The notes: generated by a model from the sequence alone, not told the origin. A DNA stretch of 64,000 nucleotides from JBNKZU01 sp050301795 (GCA_050301795.1 JBNKZU010000015.1:62001-126000); one strand, 5' to 3'; shown: positions 17,982-25,986, numbered from the stretch's first letter. A program made the numbers and translations.

Positions 17982-18689
17982 ATGGCATTTAAAATTGATA
18001 AAAAGATTGTTGGGTACAATGTTGTCAAAGAAGACGAACCCAAACAGATCGAAAAGACCAAAAGTAACGAAAAAGAGAGCAACGTCGTACACCTGACCGA
18101 GGCACTATCGCGCCCGGAGATGCTGCTCGGCTCGACCTACAAGGTCAAAACACCATTATCAGAACATGCGCTCTACATCACCATTAACGATGTCGTGCTC
18201 AACCAGGGAACAGAACACGAATCACGTCGTCCGTTCGAGATCTTCATCAACTCGAAAAACATGGATCACTTCCAGTGGATCGTTGCACTAACACGAATCA
18301 TCTCAGCCGTATTCAGAAAAGGCGGTGACGCAACCTTCCTCGTCGAAGAACTGCGTTCAGTATTTGACCCCAAGGGAGGCTACTTCAAAAAGGGCGGCAA
18401 ATATATGCCATCACTGGTAGCAGAGATCGGCGACGCCATCGAATGCCACATGCGAATGATCGGAATGCTGGGCGGAGATGAACTGGACGAACACCAGCAA
18501 AAACTACTGGCAGAAAAACGTGCCCAGTTTGAAGGCAAAAGCGCCACCACCGAACCAGAAGCAAACGAAGAAGGCAAAAGCAGCTTCCCACCGGGCGCGC
18601 AGCTATGCAGCAAATGCAACACCAAAGCCGTAGTCCAAATGGACGGCTGCATGACCTGTCTCAACTGTGCGGATAGTAAGTGCGGGTAA
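17982..18689 (+). CDS. nrdJb: Class II ribonucleotide reductase small accessory subunit (TSCPD domain)
   Basis: A 235-residue partner of NrdJa. Residues 38-165 form a TSCPD domain (NMDHFQWIVALTRIISAVFR and VFDPKGGYFKKGGKY), and the tail has a Cys-rich module with CSKCNTK and CMTCLNCADSKCG, likely the shuttle cysteines that re-reduce the active site. It follows nrdJa by 25 bases with an AAGGAG site. The arrangement matches the split enzyme of Pseudomonas. A terminator hairpin follows at 18730. Confidence 0.85.
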   Translation: MAFKIDKKIVGYNVVKEDEPKQIEKTKSNEKESNVVHLTEALSRPEMLLGSTYKVKTPLSEHALYITINDVVLNQGTEHESRRPFEIFINSKNMDHFQWIVALTRIISAVFRKGGDATFLVEELRSVFDPKGGYFKKGGKYMPSLVAEIGDAIECHMRMIGMLGGDELDEHQQKLLAEKRAQFEGKSATTEPEANEEGKSSFPPGAQLCSKCNTKAVVQMDGCMTCLNCADSKCG

Positions 18690-18724
18690 GATTAATGAAG
18701 ACTAAGGGATTTGATTTAACTTAA

Positions 18725-19690
18725 TTAAGAAGGCGAGTTTGTTCTCGCCTTTTTTAATTCCTGCTTAAGCACTTCAATTTCTCGGAAATACCGTTTACTA
18801 ATACTTGAGAAAAACAAAGGCGCTACATGTTGGCAGTATGCAATATGTCCCATTAAAGATTCATAACCATCTTTCTTTAATTTTCCTTTTGCAAAAAGAC
18901 TTAACATAAGTCTTATATGATCTTTTTGTTTTCTATGAATTGTTATATGGCCAGATTTACACACTTTCAGTCCAGTAACAGAAGCTGTACCACCTGAACT
19001 ACTTCCAAACTTTGTTTTTGAAAAATTAATCTTTATATTAGGTGTTTCTGTTGAATCAACAAGCTCATAAATTAAATTTTTTAATTGCTTACATACACCT
19101 TTTCTATTTGTAGAAAAAACCATGTCATCAGCATATCGCGTATAAATCACATCATTAAAATCTTGATTGCTGATGATTTTTTTAATTTCCATATCAAAAT
19201 TAAGCATCACGATATTACTAATAATTGGTGATGAAGGAAATCCAACAGGAAGTATGTCTCCTTTATAGAAACAAACCTTTCTTATTACATCAAAAGCTAA
19301 TCCATCTAATTCCCAATGAATATCATTTGTATCTTTCCACTCTTCTAAATAAGGAACTAAATCATCAAACTCAATACTGTTAAAAAAATTCTTTAAATCA
19401 ATTTTCAAAAAAAATGTATTTTCTCTATGCCTTCTAACATTAGTTAAAATTGACATGTTATTCCGAAAAGCCGATGCCGCACTGTTTAACTCAAACTTCT
19501 CAAAAATATTTTTTATCAGCCAATATTGGATCGTTTTAACTTTTTTTGCTGGTTGCAATATCTGTCTTTGAGAACCATTTCGTTTTTTGATATTAAAAAT
19601 TTTAACTTGCTTTCTTGATATATCTAATGCCTCATCAACTAGCGATAAAGGAATATCAAGATCATTACATATCGCTTCTTTAATATTCAT
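18725..19690 (-). CDS. Retron reverse transcriptase
   Basis: A 321-residue RT. Catalytic Asp residues lie in FLKIDLKNFF (D98) and RYADDMVFS (YADD, 186-189). Retron-specific elements are TNVRRH (83-88), matching the NAxxH of region X, and SVTGLKVC (VTG, 238-240) of region Y. The usual PQG of motif 4 is PVG in LPVGFPSSPIISN. It would reverse-transcribe the msd RNA into branched msDNA. The ATG overlaps the effector's 3' end by 11 bases and has GAGG just before it, which indicates translational coupling. DNA is clearly AT-rich compared with nrdJab. It lacks maturase or endonuclease domains, excluding group II introns. Confidence 0.9.
   Translation of the reverse strand: MNIKEAICNDLDIPLSLVDEALDISRKQVKIFNIKKRNGSQRQILQPAKKVKTIQYWLIKNIFEKFELNSAASAFRNNMSILTNVRRHRENTFFLKIDLKNFFNSIEFDDLVPYLEEWKDTNDIHWELDGLAFDVIRKVCFYKGDILPVGFPSSPIISNIVMLNFDMEIKKIISNQDFNDVIYTRYADDMVFSTNRKGVCKQLKNLIYELVDSTETPNIKINFSKTKFGSSSGGTASVTGLKVCKSGHITIHRKQKDHIRLMLSLFAKGKLKKDGYESLMGHIAYCQHVAPLFFSSISKRYFREIEVLKQELKKARTNSPS
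18730..18755 (+). terminator. Terminator after nrdJb
   Basis: Arms AAGGCGAG and CTCGCCTT with a six-base loop, followed by TTTT. It lies inside the last codons of the convergent reverse transcriptase gene, so the two features share DNA. Confidence 0.8.
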
Positions 19691-20597
19691 AAATCCTCTC
19701 TGAATATTTTTTAAGCATATAGTTTCTAAACATAGAAATCACGTTATCTAAATCAAACCTATAATCGTAATATGTGCTATTTCGCTTACTCCGATATAAG
19801 CCATTTTGGTTTCTCTCAACTGAGTTGAAAGAAGATAATATAGCCAAAATGGGTTTAACATTATTAAACTTAGAATTACCGAAAACAATTTTTAGTACTT
19901 CAATAAGCTCTTTATAAAGGACTGGTCCAGTTATATAAATTATGTCATGAACCATCATTGCAACATTTTTATCAAATTTCTTTGATGGGTCGCATGAGTC
20001 TAGATCAATAGTTGAGTCTTTTGACTTGATTGGATTTTTAAATAACTCATATATTTGATTGTATATTTGTCCGATTGCATCCCTTTTGAAAATCCCATCG
20101 TCACTCATTTTATAGTGAATGATATGTTCCTTACTTACAGATTCCTCAATTGCTTTAATTGGTCCCAAATTAATAAAGGACTCATTATTTTTATATTGTT
20201 CATCATTTATCACAACAAGCTTGCTTCGCAACTTATTATGAGAAAATGCCCCTAGTTCCGCAAAAGCACTAGGGCTTTCCAGCACAATAACTATATAGTC
20301 AGAAAAGTCTGATATAAGGTGTTCAACATCTAAGATATTTCCTTTATGTCCCTCTTCATTGAGCGTATGAAACATTTTTTCTGCAAGAAAGAATTGAGTA
20401 TGTGGTAGCTGTTTTTCAGAAAATTCAAGTAATGCTTTTCTTCTTTCAGAAATCTCATGCTTAGATTTATTTGCACCACATAGAAAAACAAATTTAGAGA
20501 TATCAGAAGGACGATATACTTTTGATGTGATAATTGCTAACCGAATATTAGCAAGTGACTTTCTAACAAGTTCCTTATGTGTAATTTCTCTGTACAT
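19680..20597 (-). CDS. Retron effector, NDT-like domain plus winged helix (Ec86/St85 type)
   Basis: A 305-residue protein between the RNA gene and the RT. Residues 34-130 form a nucleoside deoxyribosyltransferase-like domain: FVFLCGANK, ISERRKALLEFSEKQLPHTQ, and SPSAFAELGAF (109-118 region) with the probable catalytic Glu. Residues about 205-300 look like a winged-helix DNA-binding domain. This is the two-domain toxin of type II retrons such as Ec86, in which the RT-msDNA complex holds the effector inactive until phage attack. It has no clear Shine-Dalgarno, as it directly follows the structured RNA. Function is inferred from family and gene order. Confidence 0.88.
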   Translation of the reverse strand: MYREITHKELVRKSLANIRLAIITSKVYRPSDISKFVFLCGANKSKHEISERRKALLEFSEKQLPHTQFFLAEKMFHTLNEEGHKGNILDVEHLISDFSDYIVIVLESPSAFAELGAFSHNKLRSKLVVINDEQYKNNESFINLGPIKAIEESVSKEHIIHYKMSDDGIFKRDAIGQIYNQIYELFKNPIKSKDSTIDLDSCDPSKKFDKNVAMMVHDIIYITGPVLYKELIEVLKIVFGNSKFNNVKPILAILSSFNSVERNQNGLYRSKRNSTYYDYRFDLDNVISMFRNYMLKKYSERIYEY

Positions 20598-20621
20598 GAG
20601 TTCAATAAATTTTATAAATAT

Positions 20622-20764
20622 TTGCCTACTAATGCGTGCGAAACTTCCGCTCGCGAAAACGCTGACTAGCGGGCTTCGCGATCGGAAGTTTCGCCAGAAA
20701 GCTAAAAATTTAAGGCAGAATGTGACTCACATTCCGATGGGCAAAGCCCATAATTGCTAGGCAA
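20622..20764 (-). ncRNA. Retron msr-msd RNA
   Basis: Read on the minus strand. Ends pair as a1/a2: TTGCCTA (20764-20758) with TAGGCAA (20628-20622). The TAGC just inside a1 fits the branching guanosine. Two msr hairpins follow, ATGGGC-TTT-GCCCAT (20751-20737) and AATGTGA-G-TCACATT (20733-20719). The msd is one long hairpin: 12-bp outer arms (20694-20683 with 20649-20638), a seven-bp inner stem and a four-bp apical stem. It ends 24 bases before the effector ATG, the Ec86 arrangement. All pairings were read by eye. Confidence 0.85.
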
Positions 20765-20771
20765 TAACAAA

Positions 20772-20800
20772 ACAATAACTAATTTAACATTACATATCAA
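20772..20800 (-). promoter_or_regulatory. Promoter of the retron RNA
   Basis: Minus strand: -35 TTGATA (20800-20795), 17-base spacer, -10 TATTGT (20777-20772). Transcription would start near 20765, right at the a1 end of the msr-msd RNA. Confidence 0.6.
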
Positions 20801-21298
20801 TAACATTGAAATAATTGGACAGAGTAACCTTAACAATACTCTAGCATTTTCCCCTTATAGCTTGATGAGCACCGCAGCATTAAGTGGGAACAGCCCGAAT
20901 GGCGAAAGCCATGGAAGTCTTGAGTAAACCCGAATGGCAAGCTATGGGGAGAGTTTTTTTGACCAAGGATGGTCTTATGATGCGAAGACCATGGATGGTC
21001 GAGAGCTGCCTTGTCACCCGTTCTTTTGGACAAGCAAAAGAATGGGTGTCGTCGCAGGGGCGCGAAAGCCCCGATCAAATTCAACATCGCACTAGCGATT
21101 CATATTCAGCAAGTAGCCCGGATGAAGCAAAGCGTAATCCGGGATCACCACTCATACCAAAATTACCAAAAAATTCCCGGATTCCACTTTGTTACATCCG
21201 GGCTACGTTATTTGAATAATTCCCACAGGATTCCATTTCGCTTCATCCGAGCGATGATCTATACTAGCGCAGTGATTAATAACAACGTAAACGGATTT
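20801..21298. other. Non-coding region rich in hairpins and REP repeats
   Basis: About 500 bases between the retron and the beta-barrel gene. Stems seen: ATGGC-GAAA-GCCAT (20899-20912), GACCA-AGGA-TGGTC (20961-20974), GACCA-TGGA-TGGTC (20987-21000), a 13-bp stem at 21016-21047 and GGGGC...GCCCC (21057-21072). The overlapping open frames have no recognisable product. Three REP-like units lie at the right side. Confidence 0.5.
21113..21252. repeat. REP-like repeats, copies 1 to 3
   Basis: Copy 1 (21113-21144) reads GTAGCCCGGATGAAGC then CGTAATCCGGG. Copy 2 (21176-21206) is the inverse, CCCGGATTCC...CATCCGGGCTAC. Copy 3 (21227-21252) is a decayed inverse copy. The inverted pair is the usual BIME-like arrangement. 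Other copies in the window are at 21913, 22035, 23745 and 38928. Confidence 0.8.
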
Positions 21299-21901
21299 AT
21301 GATTAAAACGTCTTTCGTAATTCTCTTCCTTCTTATGGTCAATCCGGTTCTCGCTGATGATCGCTTTTCATTTGAGCTTGGCTTTGGCAATACTGACATC
21401 AATGTTAAGCCCATCTACCCACAAGCCATGATCAAATTGGGTAATAACCTTCCAGTTTACTTTGCTAGTGTTAATTATCACTTCCAAGACAATTATCAAA
21501 TCGGGTTTAAATATCAATACCATGGCTTTACTACTGACCTCGGGTGGGACTTTCTTAATCATGACAATCTAACTATTCGTGAACGAATACTCTTTGGTGG
21601 CTATTCGTTTGTTTTATCTGACTTAATAACAATTCGGCCAATACTTGGTTTTTCAGACTGGGAGCTTGAGTTTAAAGACTATACAAACCATGCAACTTAC
21701 ACTGGAAATGTTTTTACTTTAATAGGTATGACCGAAATGGTTGATCTTGGTAAGACTGAATATTTATATGTTAAACAAGGAAACAATCTGTTTTCTTCAA
21801 TTAATATAGACATTGGTGTGATCAATATCTCATACCAATATGGTCAATACTCGTTTGGGTCTATCAACTCAATACAGACTGGAATCACGCTTCACTTCTA
21901 A
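21299..21901 (+). CDS. Secreted or outer-membrane beta-barrel-like protein
   Basis: A 200-residue product with a signal peptide (MIKTSFVILFLLMVNPVLAD, cleavage after LA). The mature part alternates polar and aromatic residues in strands such as YFASVNYHF, YQIGFKYQY and INISYQYGQYSFGS, and ends in Phe (TGITLHF), the terminal signature of outer-membrane barrels. I do not recognise a family. No good ribosome binding site is visible. REP units flank it on both sides and its AT content is above the nif region, which suggests an accessory gene. Confidence 0.6.
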   Translation: MIKTSFVILFLLMVNPVLADDRFSFELGFGNTDINVKPIYPQAMIKLGNNLPVYFASVNYHFQDNYQIGFKYQYHGFTTDLGWDFLNHDNLTIRERILFGGYSFVLSDLITIRPILGFSDWELEFKDYTNHATYTGNVFTLIGMTEMVDLGKTEYLYVKQGNNLFSSINIDIGVINISYQYGQYSFGSINSIQTGITLHF

Positions 21902-21912
21902 TTCATATCCAC

Positions 21913-22066
21913 GTAGCCCGGATGAAGCGTAGCGTAATCCGGGATATCCCGATAATCAATCACACCTATTACACAAATCAATGAACCGCATGATGATCAT
22001 TGATTACCCCTCTTTAAATATAATTAAAACTTTTCCCGGATTTCGTTGTACTTCATCCGGGCTACG
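21913..22066. repeat. REP-like repeats, copies 4 and 5 (inverted pair)
   Basis: Copy 4 (21913-21944, GTAGCCCGGATGAAGC orientation) and copy 5 (22035-22066, inverse) enclose about 90 bases of AT-rich DNA without a gene. They separate the beta-barrel gene from the Fic gene. Confidence 0.8.
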
Positions 22067-22077
22067 CGCTATACCGT

Positions 22078-22192
22078 AATAACCTGATATCTTGCTCCTT
22101 AATAACCTGGTAGCTTGTTCCCTAATAACCTGGTAGATTATTCCGCAATAACCTGGTAACTTAAAACCAAATAACCTGGTTACTTAACAAAG
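22078..22192. repeat. Five 23-bp direct repeats upstream of the Fic gene
   Basis: Copies start at 22078, 22101, 22124, 22147 and 22170, exactly 23 bp apart. The conserved core is AATAACCTGGTA (AACCTGATA in the first); the last copy has the small dyad AACCTGGTT. The array ends nine bases before the ATG of the Fic gene, so it spans its promoter or leader. It resembles an operator array bound by the gene's own N-terminal winged helix, or an iteron set. Confidence 0.85.
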
Positions 22193-22200
22193 GCTTTGTT

Positions 22201-23739
22201 ATGGCAAAGACAACACAAGAACAGATTGCAGAAGCACTTGATGAAGCCAGTAAAAGTGCAATGGGTAATATTGTCCACTCAAAGAATATAGACCCAAAAC
22301 AGCAGGCGCTTCTGGTAAAAAATGGCTTTCTAAAGAGGATTATTAAAGGCTGGTACCTGTTAGATGCTGACCTGTCTGCACAAAACACAGGTGAATCTGC
22401 CCTTTGGTATGAGTCCTTATGGTCTTTTATTGCCCAATATTTGACCCATCGGTTTGAGGACAATTACTGGCTTAGCCCTGAAGCATCACTGGATATTCAC
22501 ACACACACAAACTCTATCCCTGCTCAGATTGTTGTCTTTGTTAAGGATGGGACTGAGGATATTACCCAACTCCCTAATGGCATGAGCATTATGATTACCC
22601 GTAGCCGAGAAAGGCCTGAGGGGTTGGTAAAGCTCCAGGATATCAATGTTTTCTCTCTTGAGGCTGCTCTGGCTAAATCAGTGCCTGCTGCATACAGAGC
22701 AAACCCGGTAAGTATGCAGGTTGCATTAAGAAGTGCAGATCCGGATAAACTGACTGAGGCTCTGGTAATACTGAAAAATGCATCCTCTGCTGGCCGGATA
22801 ATTGGTGCATATGATGCAATAGGTATGCGCGCTGAAAGTAAAAAGCTAGAGACTGTTATGCAGGGGATTTTTGGAAAAATAAAGATTGTAAATCCCTTTG
22901 ATATTGAACCGATTATTTTAGGCAAAGGAGCTAAAGAAGCACCGTCGGCGATCAGAATCAGGATTATGTGGGAGAGCATGCGCGAGGACGTCATTAAAGA
23001 ATTCTCTGGTTCTGAAACAAAAGCAGATTTCTTCTCAAAGCCAATTAATGAAACATTAAAAACTGTAAATGAGTTGTATGTAAATGATGCATACAACTCT
23101 CTTTCAATCGAAGGGTATGCAGTCACCCCGGAATTAATTAAAAAAGTCAGTAGAGGTGACTGGTCACCTGAAACTGTTGAGAGGGATAACGAAACAAAAA
23201 ATGCTCTGGCTGCACGAGGCTATTTCAATGCATTTAATGATGTTAAAAAATCATTGGAAGAGGCATATAACAAGGAAGATCTGGAATACCTGGTCGATGT
23301 GGGTATAACTCAGTGGCAGATAGCACTGTTTAAGCCATGTGTGACAGCAGGTTTAATCAGAGATGTTGACCTGGCTGGGTTTAGAAAAGGACCGATTATC
23401 ATCAGAGGCTCAATGCATGTGCCTCCCGCCAGTGAACAGTTAATGGATTGCATGACTGCCTTAAAAGAGTGTATTGCTAAGGAGGAGTCATTTGCTGTGA
23501 AAGCAATCCTGGGGCATCTATTCCTTGGTTATATTCACCCATTCTCTGATGGCAACGGACGAACTGCCCGGTTTTTAATGAACTTCCTGTTTGTAGTGGG
23601 TGGTTATGAATGGGTGGTCATAAAACAGGAATCAAGAACTGAATATTTGGCAGCTCTGGAAGCTGCATCTGTAGGGAAAGATATTAAACCGTTTGTTAAC
23701 TTTATATTGAATATAATCCAAACAGAACGGGTAAAATGA
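22201..23739 (+). CDS. Fic AMP-transferase fused to an AbiEi-like winged-helix domain
   Basis: A 512-residue protein. Residues 1-65 resemble the AbiEi antitoxin winged helix (ALLVKNGFLKRIIKGWYLLDA), and the middle continues like AbiEi-type proteins (PNGMSIMITRSRERPEGL). The C-terminal half is a Fic domain with the catalytic motif HPFSDGNGR (446-454), which transfers AMP from ATP to protein side chains. The inhibitory motif S300-LSI-E304-G305 lies upstream of the Fic core, as in class II Fic enzymes that self-inhibit. Toxin and antitoxin-type parts are thus on one chain. It is preceded by five 23-bp repeats and flanked by REP copies. Target is unknown. Confidence 0.85.
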   Translation: MAKTTQEQIAEALDEASKSAMGNIVHSKNIDPKQQALLVKNGFLKRIIKGWYLLDADLSAQNTGESALWYESLWSFIAQYLTHRFEDNYWLSPEASLDIHTHTNSIPAQIVVFVKDGTEDITQLPNGMSIMITRSRERPEGLVKLQDINVFSLEAALAKSVPAAYRANPVSMQVALRSADPDKLTEALVILKNASSAGRIIGAYDAIGMRAESKKLETVMQGIFGKIKIVNPFDIEPIILGKGAKEAPSAIRIRIMWESMREDVIKEFSGSETKADFFSKPINETLKTVNELYVNDAYNSLSIEGYAVTPELIKKVSRGDWSPETVERDNETKNALAARGYFNAFNDVKKSLEEAYNKEDLEYLVDVGITQWQIALFKPCVTAGLIRDVDLAGFRKGPIIIRGSMHVPPASEQLMDCMTALKECIAKEESFAVKAILGHLFLGYIHPFSDGNGRTARFLMNFLFVVGGYEWVVIKQESRTEYLAALEAASVGKDIKPFVNFILNIIQTERVK

Positions 23740-23744
23740 TTTTT

Positions 23745-23776
23745 CCCGGATTTCGTTTCACTCCATCCGGGCTGCG
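23745..23776. repeat. REP-like repeat, copy 6
   Basis: CCCGGATTTCGTTTC...CATCCGGGCTGCG, in the inverse orientation, between the Fic gene and the thioredoxin-like gene on the opposite strand. It may act as a transcript barrier between the convergent genes. Confidence 0.75.
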
Positions 23777-23790
23777 GTTGAGGTTGGTTT

Positions 23791-24057
23791 TTAGCAACAA
23801 TTATCATCCGCAGGGCAGCAGCAGGACTTAAACCAACCGAGGATGGTTTTTTTATCTGGGACACCTCCGGCATGTGCTATCTTGCCATTAACCACAACAC
23901 CGGGTGTGGACATGATTCCATAAGACATAATCTCTGCCATATCCTCTACCTTTTCCAGAGTGATCGGGATCGCATTCTCTTGTGTAACCTCTTCTATTAG
24001 CTTGTGTGTGTTTTTACAATTTGCACAACCTGAACCCAATACCTTCACTTCAAACAT
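23791..24057 (-). CDS. Small thioredoxin-like redox-active disulfide protein
   Basis: An 88-residue protein with thioredoxin-like fold: VKVLGSGCANCKNTHKLIEE with the CxxC active site, and GIMSTPGVVVNGK with the cis-Pro loop. It matches the redox-active disulfide protein 2 family. The tail is unusually Cys-rich (CCCPADDNCC), suggesting metal or thiol chemistry. It is the last gene of an arsR-permease-thioredoxin operon, nine bases after the permease. Confidence 0.88.
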   Translation of the reverse strand: MFEVKVLGSGCANCKNTHKLIEEVTQENAIPITLEKVEDMAEIMSYGIMSTPGVVVNGKIAHAGGVPDKKTILGWFKSCCCPADDNCC

Positions 24058-24065
24058 ATTTCACC

Positions 24066-25019
24066 TCAAAGAATAATATTAAAAAACCAACCAACCAGAA
24101 TAATCGACACCGCTACTATCGCGGTAAACAGGACTAACGCCTGCCACTTGATCACCTTCTTCAGAATCATCAACTCCGGCAATGAGATAGCGGCGATACT
24201 CATCATAAAACTGAGCGTTGTTCCAATAGCGACACCTTTTATTAGCATTGCTTCTGCTAACGGGATCACTCCCACTGCATTTGAATAGAGCGGAACGCCG
24301 ATCAATACCGCCATCGGCACTGCGAAGAAGTTATTGGTTCCACTCAGGCCTGATGCCCACTCCTGCGGAAAGTAGCCATGAAACAGCGCACCGGCACCCA
24401 CACCAAGGATCACCCATTTCCAGATTCGGGTGACGATCTCATGAACCTGTGCATAGGCGTAGTAGTGCCGCGCTTTTAGTGAGTTATCCTGCGTGATCTT
24501 TTGAGCCTCACCCATCTGGATCTTCCAGACATACTCCTCAACCCATCTCTCCGGCTTAAACCGTTCCATAACCATACCGCCAAAGAATGCGGCGAAGAGT
24601 CCGGCAGCTACATATAACACTGTGATCTTCCAGCCAACGATCCCCCATAACATCACCACGGCGATCTCGTTAATCATCGGGCTTGCGATCAGGAATGAGA
24701 AGGTCACCCCCAGTGGTATGCCCGCCTCGACAAAACCAATAAAGAGTGGAACCGAAGAGCAGGAGCAAAACGGTGTGACGGCACCTAAAACTATTGCCAG
24801 AATTCTTGCTGCAAATCTTGATTTTCCGCGCACATACTCCCTGACCTTTTCAGCCGAGACAAAGGAGCGGAACAGTCCCATCACATAGATAATCAGAACC
24901 AGCATGAAGAATATCTTTGTAATATCCATTGCAAAGAAGTGCACACTGCTTCCGAGCTGGGTTTGTGCATCTAGTCCCAGCAGTTGGAATGCAAACCAGT
25001 TTGCGAATTGTTCAAACAT
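24066..25019 (-). CDS. Permease of the ArsP_1/DUF318 family
   Basis: A 317-residue membrane protein with eight or more hydrophobic segments. Family marks: GAVTPFCSCSSVPLFIGFVE, with paired Cys, in the first half, and a second half with NAVGVIPLAEAMLIKG. Relatives export methylated or trivalent arsenicals or other thiophilic compounds. Its ATG overlaps the arsR stop codon by one base, so the genes are coupled. Confidence 0.85.
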   Translation of the reverse strand: MFEQFANWFAFQLLGLDAQTQLGSSVHFFAMDITKIFFMLVLIIYVMGLFRSFVSAEKVREYVRGKSRFAARILAIVLGAVTPFCSCSSVPLFIGFVEAGIPLGVTFSFLIASPMINEIAVVMLWGIVGWKITVLYVAAGLFAAFFGGMVMERFKPERWVEEYVWKIQMGEAQKITQDNSLKARHYYAYAQVHEIVTRIWKWVILGVGAGALFHGYFPQEWASGLSGTNNFFAVPMAVLIGVPLYSNAVGVIPLAEAMLIKGVAIGTTLSFMMSIAAISLPELMILKKVIKWQALVLFTAIVAVSIILVGWFFNIIL

Positions 25020-25360
25020 TATTTACACAAACTGACTGATGGTCGGTTTTTCATGCTTGCCAATCTCTTTTTATCCTGCCGGAAGATGGCACTAGCGGAT
25101 AGTTCTTCAATAGTCGAATGGATGATATTCACCTTAAATGCTGAAAGCTTGGGATGTGCCGAATAGAGAACCCATTGCCCCTCTCTTCTTTGGGTAATCA
25201 GATTGTTGAGTTTAATAATGGAGAGATGCCTTGAGATCTTTGATTGCGGCAGGTTTAAGGCATGGATCAGCTCGCAGACACAAATCTCGTTATTTTCAAA
25301 AATCAGTGCAAGACACCTGAGGCGCGTTTCATCGGCGAGGACTTTAAAAAACTCATTCAT
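25019..25360 (-). CDS. ArsR-family metalloregulator
   Basis: A winged-helix repressor starting MNEFFKVLADETRLRCLALI. The metal site is visible as EICVCELIHAL, matching the ELCVCDL helix of arsenite/antimonite sensors, followed by the DNA-binding stretch QSKISRHLSIIKLNNLI. In ArsR proteins metal binding releases the operator. The frame is open to 25426, but the family N-terminus fits ATG 25360, although no strong ribosome binding site is seen. It heads the operon and probably represses it. Confidence 0.88.
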   Translation of the reverse strand: MNEFFKVLADETRLRCLALIFENNEICVCELIHALNLPQSKISRHLSIIKLNNLITQRREGQWVLYSAHPKLSAFKVNIIHSTIEELSASAIFRQDKKRLASMKNRPSVSLCK

Positions 25361-25623
25361 AGAGGTGATAGCAATTTTGTATATTCGGATATCCAGATAT
25401 ATTAAACGACTATTGATTGATGTCAATTCAGGAAATGCAGGGTCTTACACTTAAACCCGATCATTTCACACACAGTGAAATAATCCAGATTGGCATCACA
25501 CCTCACTTCTGGCGTGTTTGCATCGCTCGGATCAGCTTTTACGCATCAACCTGCATACTTCACTAGGGTCTGAGGGTTGTGTCGGGTATGATCGGGATCA
25601 GTTTTTATTGTTAGAAGTTGAAT

Positions 25624-25857
25624 ATGTCTTACACCATTACCAAAACTGTCGATGCACGGGGTCTCAACTGTCCGCTACCGATTCTACGCATTAAGAAGGC
25701 GATCGCCGCTGCAAATAAAGGCGATGTGATCAAAATGCTGACAACCGCTCATGGTTCAGTTAAAGATATCGAATCGTTTTGCAAACAGACCGGGCATGAA
25801 CTTATCGAATCCGGTGAGCTTAACGATGCCTATGAGTTTATTATCAGAAAGTCTTAG
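25624..25857 (+). CDS. TusA/SirA-family sulfur carrier protein
   Basis: A 77-residue protein with the family motif VDARGLNCPLPILRIKKAI; the Cys of CPxP carries persulfide sulfur. The second half (GDVIKMLTTAHGSVKDIESF) is the standard beta-alpha-beta end. Such proteins feed tRNA thiolation, molybdenum cofactor synthesis or sulfur oxidation. It stands alone between the ars-like operon and draG, so the partner is not evident. I used ATG 25624 rather than the in-frame TTG six bases upstream. Confidence 0.88.
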   Translation: MSYTITKTVDARGLNCPLPILRIKKAIAAANKGDVIKMLTTAHGSVKDIESFCKQTGHELIESGELNDAYEFIIRKS

Positions 25858-25862
25858 CACTC

Positions 25863-25965
25863 GCTTTTTCCGCAACCAGATGAAGCCTGTTTTATTCTGA
25901 ATCTCTTTTATAATCTTTTGTGCATTCATACCGTTGGCACAACCTGAACAAAAACCTTGGCCTTA
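25863..25965 (-). pseudogene. Remnant of a thioredoxin-like redox protein
   Basis: Minus-strand translation gives CSGCANGMNAQKIIKEIQNK, which resembles the start of the intact redox protein at 23791-24057 (GSGCANCKNTHKLIEE). The second active-site Cys is Gly, a frameshift separates it from any start, and the rest of the domain is missing. It appears to be a decayed paralogue. Confidence 0.4.
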
Positions 25966-25986
25966 AATGATGGAGTTCAACCGGCT

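Noticed and set aside
18725..19690. Group II intron or DGR reverse transcriptase
   Set aside because: No maturase or endonuclease domain, no intron RNA or variable repeat; VTG and NxxxH-type elements plus the adjacent RNA and effector fit a retron.
20884..21219. 111-residue plus-strand open frame
   Set aside because: Runs through hairpins and two REP copies, low-complexity composition, no ribosome binding site; an artefact of repeat DNA.
22078..22192. CRISPR array
   Set aside because: The units are contiguous 23-bp copies with no unique spacers and no cas genes; they are tandem repeats.
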